Source of the DNA: Ancalomicrobiaceae bacterium
Lineage (GTDB): Bacteria > Pseudomonadota > Alphaproteobacteria > Rhizobiales > Ancalomicrobiaceae
Reading direction: 5' to 3'
DNA: 51,731 nucleotides
NCBI GenBank assembly: GCA_031291595.1
Contig: JARLIU010000020.1
Span: forward strand, 1 to 51,731
The notes under the pieces were generated by a model that made no database searches, was not told the origin of the DNA, and worked only from the letters and a program-made list of their open reading frames with translations. Positions within the stretch are counted from its first letter, which is position 1, and each line of letters begins with the position of its first letter. The translations under genes were made by a program, and so were the position numbers. Below are positions 31,417-39,426 of the stretch, piece after piece.

Positions 31417-32996
31417 CCTGCCGCCCCCCGCGTCTGCACCTCGGGCTCACCGAAAGCGTCTGCCCGGTGTGTCTGAAGACCATTCCGGCCGAGCGCATCG
31501 CCGAGGGCGACACCGTGCTCCTCGCCAAATCCTGCCCGGAGCACGGCTCGTTCGCCGTCCCCGTCTGGCGCGGGCTCGACAGCTGGGTCACCTGGGGGAG
31601 CGCCGCGCGCGCCTTTGCCCGGCCGGTGGCGACCGCGACCGAGGTCGAACATGGCTGCCCGCAGGATTGCGGCCTCTGCCCGGAGCATCGCCAGCAGAGC
31701 TGCTGCGTGCTGCTGGAGGTTACCTCGCGCTGCAACATCGCCTGTCCGCTGTGCTTCGCCTCGGCCGAAACGCACGGGGCGGACGCGACACTCGCCGAGA
31801 TCGACGGCTGGCTCGAGACGCTGGCGCAAGGCGGCCGCAACGTCCACGTCCAGCTGTCCGGCGGCGAGCCGACGATGCGCGACGACCTGCCGGAAATCGT
31901 CGCCCGCATCCGGGCGGCCGGCTTCGATTTCGTGCAGTTGAACAGCAACGGCATCCGCATCGCCCGCGAGCCGGCCTATCTCGATCGCCTTGCCAAGGCC
32001 GGGCTCGACTGCGTGTTCCTGCAGTTCGACGGCGTCGACGATGGCGTCTACGAGCGCCTGCGCGGCGCCAAACTGATGCGGCTGAAGGAACAGGCGATCG
32101 CCAATTGCGGGGCCGCCGGCATCGGGTGCGTGCTGGTGCCGACCGTGGTGCCCGGCGTCAACGACGCCGACATCGGCGCCATCCTCGACTTCGCCGTGGC
32201 GCACATGCCGGCGGTCCGCGCGGTGCACTTCCAACCGGTGTCGTGGTTCGGCCGCTATCCCGATGCGAACGCCGAGCTGCCGCGCATCACGCTTCCCGAA
32301 ATCATCGCTGCGCTGATCGCGCACGAAGGCGGCACGATCGCCTGGAACGACTTCCATCCCGGCTCGGCCGAAAACCCCTATTGCTCGTTCTCCGGCCGTT
32401 TCCGCGTCGATGACGACGGCCGCCTGCAGCCGCAAGCCGCGGCGCAATCCTGCTGCGGCACGCCGATCGAGGCGGTGGCGGTCCCTGCTTCGGCGCCCTC
32501 CACGACCGGATGCTGCGGCGGTACCGCGGCAAAAGCCCCTGCCGCACCCGTCGCAGCGCCGGCCTCCGCCTGTTGCGGCACATCGCGCCCGAAGTCCGAC
32601 GCCGCGGGGCCGAACGCAGCACAGCCAGCGATCGTCAGTTCGGAAATCGCCAGTCCCGACGTCGCCCGCGCCCGCCGCTATGTCGCCGGCCAATGGCGGC
32701 GGCCGGCATCGACGACCGAGCCTGCCACTCCCGGGCTCGATGCCTTCGACCGGTTCCTGGCAACGCAGGATCGCATCCTCGGCCTGTCCGGCATGGCGTT
32801 CCAGGACGCCTGGACGCTCGATCTCGATCGCCTCCGCCAGTGCCACATCCACGTCGTCTCGCCCGACCGCCGCGTCGTGCCGTTCTGCGCCTGGAACCTC
32901 ACCGCAATCGACGGCCGGCCCATGCACCGGCCACAACACGGGCAGCAGCCCCAGCCGGCCGCCTCGGTCGCCGCCGCGGACAAGGCCGGACTTTGA
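31413..32996 (+). CDS. Radical SAM protein of the MJ0619/Tes-like type with C-terminal CCG motifs
   Basis: 527 aa from ATG 31413 (ATGA overlap; GTG 31404 is an alternative). The N-terminal Cys-rich part 'CPVCLKTIPAE', 'KSCPEHGSF', 'HGCPQDCGLCPEH' and 'QSCC' precedes the radical SAM motif 'CNIACPLC' (Cys107, 111, 114) and 'LSGGEPTMRDDLPE'. This arrangement is that of COG1964-type enzymes such as the pterin-methylating MJ0619 and tetraether synthase Tes. After about residue 340 come three CCG motifs ('SCCGTP', 'GCCGGT', 'ACCGTS') in an Ala/Pro-rich linker and a separate C-terminal domain ending 'VVPFCAWNL'. I recall a related family labelled radical SAM (seleno)protein TrsS in other Mop neighbourhoods. 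Substrate unknown. Confidence 0.88.
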   Translation: MTCRPPRLHLGLTESVCPVCLKTIPAERIAEGDTVLLAKSCPEHGSFAVPVWRGLDSWVTWGSAARAFARPVATATEVEHGCPQDCGLCPEHRQQSCCVLLEVTSRCNIACPLCFASAETHGADATLAEIDGWLETLAQGGRNVHVQLSGGEPTMRDDLPEIVARIRAAGFDFVQLNSNGIRIAREPAYLDRLAKAGLDCVFLQFDGVDDGVYERLRGAKLMRLKEQAIANCGAAGIGCVLVPTVVPGVNDADIGAILDFAVAHMPAVRAVHFQPVSWFGRYPDANAELPRITLPEIIAALIAHEGGTIAWNDFHPGSAENPYCSFSGRFRVDDDGRLQPQAAAQSCCGTPIEAVAVPASAPSTTGCCGGTAAKAPAAPVAAPASACCGTSRPKSDAAGPNAAQPAIVSSEIASPDVARARRYVAGQWRRPASTTEPATPGLDAFDRFLATQDRILGLSGMAFQDAWTLDLDRLRQCHIHVVSPDRRVVPFCAWNLTAIDGRPMHRPQHGQQPQPAASVAAADKAGL

Positions 32997-33696
32997 CGGT
33001 GGCTCGAGCGCTGCGGTGCCGCTGCCGGCAACTGCTTGCTGCAGCGTCGATCCATCTCAGACACTCCGCCCCATGCCGTCGTCGATCTCGGCATGGTCCG
33101 ATCGCGCAACGGCGCACGGCCGCCAGCCCCGGCGGCCACAGCTATGGGCTCGGCGGCCAGATCGTCGCAGCAGCCCGGTGGCCCGGTCGGCACCTATCGC
33201 GATATGGTAGACGAGATCGCCGTTATGGTTCATTGCCAAGAGAACAATGAGCGACCATGTTGAGGGCTACTGCGTAGCCCTTGTGCCGACGGGTTGGCCG
33301 AGAGGGGCGAAGGGGGCTGGTCGTCTATCCAGATCGCGATGAGTTTGGGCCGGTTCGGGTCAAAACCGAGGCACGCGATCGATATCGAAGAGCTGAAGCG
33401 CGATCCGCGGCGAAAACCGTGCGCGCTTTTCAGCATCCTGCTCCAGAGCACGGACCAGAGGAAGCAGATCCCCGAGAGCAACTCGCCAACTGCGGACGGC
33501 ACGGCGTCGACACCGAGCAGGTGGCGCAGTTCCGAATACCGGAGAACCGACGCTGGATTCGTGAACCCCGGACGCGTTGGCGCGTTTCAGTGTTCAGCTG
33601 GTGACAGTCTGCCGCACCGGCGGGCTTGCCTCAATCAATCATAACAATTCCGAAGCCGTCTGCTTCCTGTTTTGAGACGCGGGGATCGTTACCGTT
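32997..33696. other. Intergenic region with a drop in GC content
   Basis: 700 bp after the Mop cluster. The first 200 bp remain GC-rich; from about 33230 onward the sequence becomes more A/T-rich. Frames at 33036-33263, 33281-33604, 33294-33644 (plus) and 33230-33502 (minus) overlap and show no recognisable domain. They may be remnants of degraded genes, but I cannot identify a parent family. No clear terminator follows the radical SAM gene. Confidence 0.45.
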
Positions 33697-34329
33697 GTGA
33701 ACAAGGGCGAGATCACGGCAATGGCGCGATTGGTGAAAGCGAATGACAAACCTTTTATGAGGCCAGCCGCCGTTGTGCTGTCGGGCGTTATTTGCACAAT
33801 CAACATATTGCGACACATCGTACTGATGGTCGCAAATCATCTGCCGCGATACCATCACGTCGATTATCTGCGAGTCGCCCTCTATCGATTTGCCGGGCTG
33901 CAAATCGGTCCAGGTACCCGCATCGCCGGACCGCTCATTGTCGACTTGAGTGTTCGGTCAAATACCCTTCGCCATATTGAAATCGGCCGCAATTCATACA
34001 TCAATTTCAACTGCCGTATTTCTGCAGCCGACAGTCAAGTGACCATCGGCGATGACTGCCTTGTTGGACCTAACGTCTCATTCGAGACCTCAGAACATTC
34101 CATCGAGCCGAGACATCACCGAAAGGAACGGTACACGCGCCCCATCGTCGTGGGAAACAACGTATGGATCGGGGCAAACGCCCTGGTATTGCCGGGCGTG
34201 ACAATCGCCGACGACGTCATCATCGCGGCCGGGGCAGTCGTCACACGCGATGTCAGGGAGGGCACGGTCGTCGGAGGCGTGCCCGCGCGCCCGCTTCGAG
34301 AGGCCAGAGAAGATTGGCACGGCCAATAA
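33697..34329 (+). CDS. Hexapeptide-repeat acyltransferase (WcaF/maltose O-acetyltransferase type)
   Basis: 210 aa from GTG 33697; ATG 33721 is an equally plausible start giving 202 aa. A hydrophobic N-terminal helix ('PAAVVLSGVICTINIL') is followed by left-handed beta-helix hexapeptide repeats: 'GLQIGPGTRIAGPL', 'RHIEIGRNSYINFNCRI', 'SQVTIGDDCLVGPNV' and 'GNNVWIGANALVLPGVTIAD'. The catalytic His is likely in 'TSEHSI' or 'PRHHRKER'. It ends with 'VVGGVPARPLRE', typical of sugar O-acetyltransferases. These enzymes acetylate sugars in exopolysaccharide or lipopolysaccharide synthesis, but no polysaccharide genes lie around it. Codon use is more A/T-rich than its neighbours, suggesting separate acquisition. 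Confidence 0.87.
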   Translation: MNKGEITAMARLVKANDKPFMRPAAVVLSGVICTINILRHIVLMVANHLPRYHHVDYLRVALYRFAGLQIGPGTRIAGPLIVDLSVRSNTLRHIEIGRNSYINFNCRISAADSQVTIGDDCLVGPNVSFETSEHSIEPRHHRKERYTRPIVVGNNVWIGANALVLPGVTIADDVIIAAGAVVTRDVREGTVVGGVPARPLREAREDWHGQ

Positions 34330-34768
34330 AGTCGCGGCAATGTCCGGCCGGTGTTTGCCACGGTCGCGGTCCGGACGTCTGCTTGAGCGTCGGCCCGAAC
34401 CGCAGCGGCAACCGATTTCGCCAGCCGTCGGCTTTCGGCGCGCCCGGCTGCGGCAAGACCGGCGTCCCCGCACACTTGCATCAAAATCGCGCATACCAAC
34501 AACTACGTAACCAATCATGCGCGGAGTACCTAAGTCATGGCGGCTCAATATATTTCCGGTCGATCCAGCTGATCTATCGCGGATCGGCGACGACCTCGGC
34601 AATTATCCAATTGTTAGTGAGGCGACTTCAATCTGTGTACGGCATCTCAGTCCTTGAGCCGAGATGGCCAGTGCCAAGAGTGCCGGCAGGAGGGGATTTC
34701 TTCTGATTTGGCAAGGGTTGAACGCTGCCATCGACTGTGTTTGACCATCAACGGGAAGGCTAAGGTCG
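34330..34768. other. Intergenic region, nothing recognised
   Basis: 439 bp between the acyltransferase and the CADG glycosidase, of lower GC content. The plus-strand frame 34164-34706 overlaps the acyltransferase and its downstream part has no known motif. A promoter for the glycosidase should be here but no good -35/-10 pair was found. Confidence 0.4.
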
Positions 34769-36742
34769 ATGTCGAGCTTTACTACTTCTAGTCGGCTATC
34801 TCAACTATTCGGCACCAAATTGGCGGCAGCGGCTGCAGTGAAGCTGACGGCGCCGACGGCGCGGCAGTCGTGGCTGCGCGACCAGCCGACGCGTTTCACC
34901 TTGGCCGCAAACACGTTCACCGATTTCGCCGGCGGAGCGCCGACCTTCACGGCCACCACCGGCACCGGATCGGCGCTGCCCTCGTGGCTGCAGTTCGATG
35001 CCCTGACCGGCACATTTTCCGGCATCGCGGCCGCTGGCCCGGGCGTGATCGACGTCAAGGCAACAACCGCGCATTCCGTTGGGGCTTCGCTCTCCGAAAC
35101 GTTTAAGGTGCGAATGCCGGTCCCGGCTGCGCCGGTGGTTGCGACGCCGCTTGCGGCCGAGACCTGGAAACCCGGCCAGACGGTCAATCTGACCTTGCCG
35201 TCGGCTGCCTTCATCGATCCGCAAGGCCAGGCGCTCACCTACAAGGCGACACTGGCCAGTGGCGCCGCGCTGCCATCATGGCTGCACTTCGACAGCGCTT
35301 CGGCAACCTTCACCGGCACGGTCCCCCTCTCTGCCGCCGCCATGACGATCAAGGTCACGGCCACGGATACGGGCAAGGCGACGGCGTCGGAATCGTTCGA
35401 CGTCGCGGTCGGCTCGCCGGTCGACATGCGGGCGGCAAGCTTCCTCGACACCGTCGGCGTCGACACCCATCTCCACTATTCGGATGGGCAGTACAGGAAT
35501 GTCGCACAGGTCCTGTCGGAACTCGCCTATCTCGGCATCACCAACGTGCGCGACAACATCGGCACCGCCGGCCCGACGTCGACGCCTTTCGCCCCGTTCG
35601 TGACGCTGGCGAACGCCGGCATCTCCTTCACCTTGATGGCGAACGCTACCTCGACCAGCGCCGAGCAGGCCAATCTGCAGGAAATCGCCAATCTCAACAG
35701 CCTGGTACCCGGCAGCGTGTTCTCGGTGGAAGGTGCCAACGAAATCAACAACTGGCCGGTGACGTTCAACGGCGTCAGCGGGTTGCAAGGTGCGCTCGAT
35801 CTGCAGAGCTATATTTATTCATTCGTCCACTCGTCGAGCGCACTCTCCGGCGTCAAGGTGAGCTATTTCACCGGATACGGCGCCGGCAATGTCGCAAACG
35901 GGCCCAATCCGCTGACGACCCCGGGGCTGGCCGACCTCGACAATCAGCATCCGTATCCGACCAACGGCCAGGCACCGGCAACGCCGATCAGTCCGACCAA
36001 GGCGCTGACCAACGAGCCCGGCTCGACCGGACCGGCCATCTATACCGAGACCGGCTATTCGACGGTCGGCACCGGCGCTGGTGTCGTCAATCAGGATGTT
36101 CAGGCGAAGTACACTCTCGACCTGCTGCTCGATGCGGCAAAGGACGGCGTTACCAAGACGTATCTCTACCAGCTGATGGACGCCTATGCTCCAGGTTCCA
36201 AACAAGGCGATGACGGCTACGGACTGTTCGACTATACCCAGACCCCGAAGGAAGCCGCTGTTGCCATCCACAATCTGACGACCATCCTGAAGGATCCGGG
36301 CACGAATGCTCAGGACTTCGCGACGGGCTCGCTGGCCTACACAATCCAAGGCCTGCCGACGACGGCCAACAGCCTGCTGATGGAGAAGTCGGACGGCAGC
36401 TATGAGCTGGCGATCTGGAACGAGCCGCGGCTGTGGGATCCGACGACAAAGACCGAACTCGCCGCCACCACGACCACTGTGACGCTCCAGCTTTCCGGCA
36501 CTGCGGCGCAGGTCAACGTCTACGATCCGCTGTCGGGCACCAGCCCGGTTTCGACGGCGACCAACGTTGCGTCGCTGCAGCTGGGCCTGAGCGATCGCCC
36601 GCTGATCATCGAGATCAGCCAGGCGGCAGCCAACCTGACGCAGGCCATCGCGTCGGTATCAGGCTCGAACTCGGTATCGACCGCAGGCCCGTTGCATTCC
36701 ACGTCGACGCCGACCGGGACGCTCGCCTCGCCGATCGGCTGA
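34769..36742 (+). CDS. CADG-domain protein with a clan GH-A-like glycosidase module
   Basis: 657 aa, ATG 34769 with GGGAAGG upstream. Two dystroglycan-type cadherin-like domains (about 35-115 and 125-215) share 'LPSWLQFDALTGTFSG' and 'LPSWLHFDSASATFTG'. From about 222 a TIM-barrel-like region begins 'TVGVDTHLHYSDG' and 'LAYLGITNVRDNIG'; Glu325 in 'EGANEINNWP' fits the acid/base and Glu427 in 'AIYTETGYST' the nucleophile of clan GH-A glycosidases. A small C-terminal beta-domain follows ('YELAIWNEPRLWD', 'TVTLQLSGTAAQVNVYDPL'). There is no Sec signal peptide and no RTX repeat, so the export route is unclear. The substrate is not predictable; a polysaccharide is likely. Confidence 0.78.
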   Translation: MSSFTTSSRLSQLFGTKLAAAAAVKLTAPTARQSWLRDQPTRFTLAANTFTDFAGGAPTFTATTGTGSALPSWLQFDALTGTFSGIAAAGPGVIDVKATTAHSVGASLSETFKVRMPVPAAPVVATPLAAETWKPGQTVNLTLPSAAFIDPQGQALTYKATLASGAALPSWLHFDSASATFTGTVPLSAAAMTIKVTATDTGKATASESFDVAVGSPVDMRAASFLDTVGVDTHLHYSDGQYRNVAQVLSELAYLGITNVRDNIGTAGPTSTPFAPFVTLANAGISFTLMANATSTSAEQANLQEIANLNSLVPGSVFSVEGANEINNWPVTFNGVSGLQGALDLQSYIYSFVHSSSALSGVKVSYFTGYGAGNVANGPNPLTTPGLADLDNQHPYPTNGQAPATPISPTKALTNEPGSTGPAIYTETGYSTVGTGAGVVNQDVQAKYTLDLLLDAAKDGVTKTYLYQLMDAYAPGSKQGDDGYGLFDYTQTPKEAAVAIHNLTTILKDPGTNAQDFATGSLAYTIQGLPTTANSLLMEKSDGSYELAIWNEPRLWDPTTKTELAATTTTVTLQLSGTAAQVNVYDPLSGTSPVSTATNVASLQLGLSDRPLIIEISQAAANLTQAIASVSGSNSVSTAGPLHSTSTPTGTLASPIG

Positions 36743-36831
36743 TCGCCGAACGGACGGCACGGCGGCAGTCGAACCGTCGAGCATCCGGCGCCCCGCCAGG
36801 CCAGCAGCGCTCGATTGCTTGAACAGACGGA

Positions 36832-39132
36832 TCATTCCGCCTCGATTGTCACCGTGTCGGCAATGCCCACCGTGCTGAGGGTGAACGGCGGCATGGTCCC
36901 GCCGGCGATCCTGAGGACCGGCCGCGCCGGGCGGAGATCGAGCGCGATCGTGATCGCCCTGCCCTCGTCGCGCCACGCGGCGGTGTCGCCGTCGTCCTGA
37001 TAGAACAGGCCCGCCGCCTTGCCATCCGAAGCGCCGAACAGCGCCAGCTGCAGTTGTCCGCCCTCCTCCAGCGGCACGATGGCGCCGGCGCGGACAAACA
37101 GCGGCAGACGGCCGAGGGGGGCAGCAACGGAGACTCGTTGTCCGCCATCGTAATGACTGCCGTCGCCGAAACCATACCAGCCGCCCGGATGAGCCGGTAG
37201 ATAGACGTCCCGGCTGGTCGCCCCCTCGAGCAGAACCGGCGCGACGAGCAGATCCGGGCCAAGCATGAATTGATCTTCGACATCGCGTGCCGCCGCGTCG
37301 CCGCCAAAATCCCAGAACAGCGGCCGCACGGGCGGCACATCGTCGCGCGCCGCCAGCCACATCTGCGTGTAGAGGTAAGGCAGCAGCCGATGCCTCAGCG
37401 CGATGGCGTCGCGGACTTGCGCAATGACGTCGGCATGCATCCACGGCGTATTGACCGTGCCATTGTCCTTCCACGAGTTCATCACCATGCGCGGCCACAG
37501 CGCGCAGAATTCGACGAAGCGGCAGAACAGTTCCGGCCCGGGCACCGGCCCGTGAAACCCGCCGACGTCGTGCCCGATCGAGAACATCCCCGACAGGCCC
37601 ATGTTGAGTCCCTGCGTCAGGTTGTAGCGCAGGGTCTTCCAGGCCGTCTCATTGTCGCCGGTCCAGGTCTGGCCGTAGCGCCAGATGCCGGCGCCGCCGG
37701 CGCGCGTGATGGTATAGGCGCGCTTGCCGGGTGCCTGTGCCGTCTGGGTCTCAAAGGCAAGCTTGTGCATCAGCAGCGCCTGCGCCGGGCGCCCCAATAT
37801 TTGCGCAAACGGTCTGCCGTCGCCATGGCAGACGGCGTCCTCGTCCCAGATCTCGAATTCGTTGTTGTCGCTCCACACCGACGTCACGCCGTAGTCGAGA
37901 AGCGCGTCGCGGATGCCGTCCGCCCACCATTGGCGGCCGTCCGGGTTGGTGAAGTCGACGTGGAAGCCGAGCCCGTCCCAGAACTGGGCGATCGCCGGAT
38001 CGCCGGTCTCGCCGTCCTTGACCAGGATAGCTTTCGTGCGCGCCTCCTCGAGGCGGGGATGATCGTCGAGCAGGCACGGCTTGATGTTGGTGATCGGCTG
38101 CATGCCGGCCGCCTTCAGCCGGGCCATGGTGGCAGCCGGATCGGGGAACTTGTCGCGGTTCCAGTTGAACACATAGCGGCGGGGACCGATCGAGGTGTAG
38201 CCCGAACCGAAGTGGAAACTGTCGCAGCGGATGCCGTGCCGACGACAGTTGTCGATGAACGCGGTGATACGGGCATCGGCATCCGGCGCATCGGCGATCG
38301 CCATCGACGTCATGCCGAAGCCGAGCGACCAGCGCGGGGCAAAGGCCTGCCCGCCGGTCAGCCAGGAAAACCGCCGTGTCACCTCGGGCACTGTCGGACC
38401 GGCCAGCACGTAGTAGTCGAGATCGCCGTCCTCCGCCCGGTAGCTGCGGAACAGACCGTGGTAGTTGTCGATGGTCGCGCCGAGATCGACGGTTGCCGGA
38501 GCCAGATTGTCGTAGAAGATGCCGTGCGCGCCGGCCGGCCCGTCGACGATGAAGAACGGCAGCATCTTGTAGAGCGGATCGGACAGTTCGGCATCGAAGC
38601 CGCAAGGGTCGACCGCATCGATGGCAAACCGCCGGCCGGTGCGATCAAGCGGACCGGCCTTGTCGCCGAGACCGTAATGACGCTCCTGCCGGTGTCTCGC
38701 CATATGGTGCGCCAGGGCGCCGGTCTTCAGCGACAGGAGATAGGCCTGGGTCGAACGGTCGTTGAGGAATGCCTCGCTGTCGCCCGATCGCCGCCACGCA
38801 ATGCCGAAGGGCTGCAGTCTGACCTCGGCGGAGAGACCGCCGGAGGACAGCAGGACCGTGCCCTCGCTCGGCGCGATGCTGACCGACGGGTGGGTAAATC
38901 CCGATACGTCGTCGCGCGGACGTCCGGCGTAGGACGGTTCGAGGCCGCCCGGTGCGATCGCCCAGCCGCGGTCGAGCCGATATCCCGACGGCCGGCGGAG
39001 CGTGACGCGGCCGATGTCCGGCTCAAGGATGGCGATACGCACCGTGGCGAGTATCGCACCGCCGGCGCCGACCTCGAAAATCGCTGCGTTGCCGTCCATG
39101 TGGCTGAAGCGGGCGTGGGTCAGGGCTTTCAT
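36832..39132 (-). CDS. GH31-family alpha-glycosidase
   Basis: 766 aa from ATG 39132 with AAGGAGGA upstream; an extension to 39171 is unlikely. Features of GH31: N-terminal beta-sandwich ('HYGLGDKAGPLDRTGRRF' region, 'FFIVDGPAGAHGIFYDN'), barrel start 'RWSLGFGMTSM', catalytic nucleophile Asp422 in 'SVWSDNNEFEIWDED', acid/base Asp493 in 'QTWTGDNETAWKTL', then 'GMFSIGHDVGGFHG' and 'LRHRLLPYLYTQMW'. No signal peptide, so it acts on an imported oligosaccharide in the cytoplasm. The family includes alpha-glucosidases and alpha-xylosidases. It is transcribed away from the LacI-NagB-transporter genes and shares their operator region. Confidence 0.93.
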   Translation of the reverse strand: MKALTHARFSHMDGNAAIFEVGAGGAILATVRIAILEPDIGRVTLRRPSGYRLDRGWAIAPGGLEPSYAGRPRDDVSGFTHPSVSIAPSEGTVLLSSGGLSAEVRLQPFGIAWRRSGDSEAFLNDRSTQAYLLSLKTGALAHHMARHRQERHYGLGDKAGPLDRTGRRFAIDAVDPCGFDAELSDPLYKMLPFFIVDGPAGAHGIFYDNLAPATVDLGATIDNYHGLFRSYRAEDGDLDYYVLAGPTVPEVTRRFSWLTGGQAFAPRWSLGFGMTSMAIADAPDADARITAFIDNCRRHGIRCDSFHFGSGYTSIGPRRYVFNWNRDKFPDPAATMARLKAAGMQPITNIKPCLLDDHPRLEEARTKAILVKDGETGDPAIAQFWDGLGFHVDFTNPDGRQWWADGIRDALLDYGVTSVWSDNNEFEIWDEDAVCHGDGRPFAQILGRPAQALLMHKLAFETQTAQAPGKRAYTITRAGGAGIWRYGQTWTGDNETAWKTLRYNLTQGLNMGLSGMFSIGHDVGGFHGPVPGPELFCRFVEFCALWPRMVMNSWKDNGTVNTPWMHADVIAQVRDAIALRHRLLPYLYTQMWLAARDDVPPVRPLFWDFGGDAAARDVEDQFMLGPDLLVAPVLLEGATSRDVYLPAHPGGWYGFGDGSHYDGGQRVSVAAPLGRLPLFVRAGAIVPLEEGGQLQLALFGASDGKAAGLFYQDDGDTAAWRDEGRAITIALDLRPARPVLRIAGGTMPPFTLSTVGIADTVTIEAE

Positions 39133-39362
39133 CGCGGGCAGTTCCTCCTTGGCTACGCACGGACGCCTCACATGGACGACGCAGATCGGCCAGACCGATG
39201 TTCGATCCCGGCGGATGGCCGAGCGAGATTGTTAGTTCAGTGCGGGCCTCGGCACCAGGGCGGGGAACCGCGGCCGGGGCAGGCGGCACGGGCGCCCGTC
39301 ACGCCGCCACGGCCGATCACCAGACCGCAGCGCCGCGCTTGCCGAGCATCATCCGGAATCGG

Positions 39363-39391
39363 TTGACAGTCCGTGCAACCGGTTCCATAGT
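39363..39391 (+). promoter_or_regulatory. Promoter of the LacI-NagB-transporter operon
   Basis: TTGACA (39363-39368, perfect), 17-bp spacer, CATAGT (39386-39391, 4 of 6). It lies 36 bp before the GTG start of the LacI gene, so the leader is only about 30 nt. Both operator half-sites described at 39374-39407 overlap or adjoin it, which explains repression. Confidence 0.65.
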
Positions 39392-39407
39392 CACGAAACC
39401 GGTTGCA
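39374..39407. promoter_or_regulatory. Double LacI-type operator (two AACCGGTT palindromes)
   Basis: AACCGGTT occurs at 39377-39384 and 39397-39404, centres exactly 20 bp apart. The flanks make the whole block an inverted repeat, TGCAACCGGTT (39374-39384) / AACCGGTTGCA (39397-39407). A central CG in an even palindrome is the hallmark of LacI-family operators. One copy sits in the promoter spacer and the other at the expected transcription start. It also lies between the LacI operon and the divergent GH31 gene, so it could control both. Confidence 0.75.
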
Positions 39408-39426
39408 CGATCCGTGGAGTTCCTTC

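Noticed and set aside
31224-32939. 571-codon minus-strand frame
   Set aside because: Antisense shadow of the radical SAM gene and the end of the NTP-transferase gene.
31413-32996. Selenocysteine codon in the radical SAM gene
   Set aside because: All CCG motifs are encoded by cysteine codons; the only in-frame TGA is the final stop.
33294-33644. Small plus-strand frame in the A/T-richer patch
   Set aside because: No similarity recognised, two other frames are open over the same bases, and composition does not resemble the coding regions.
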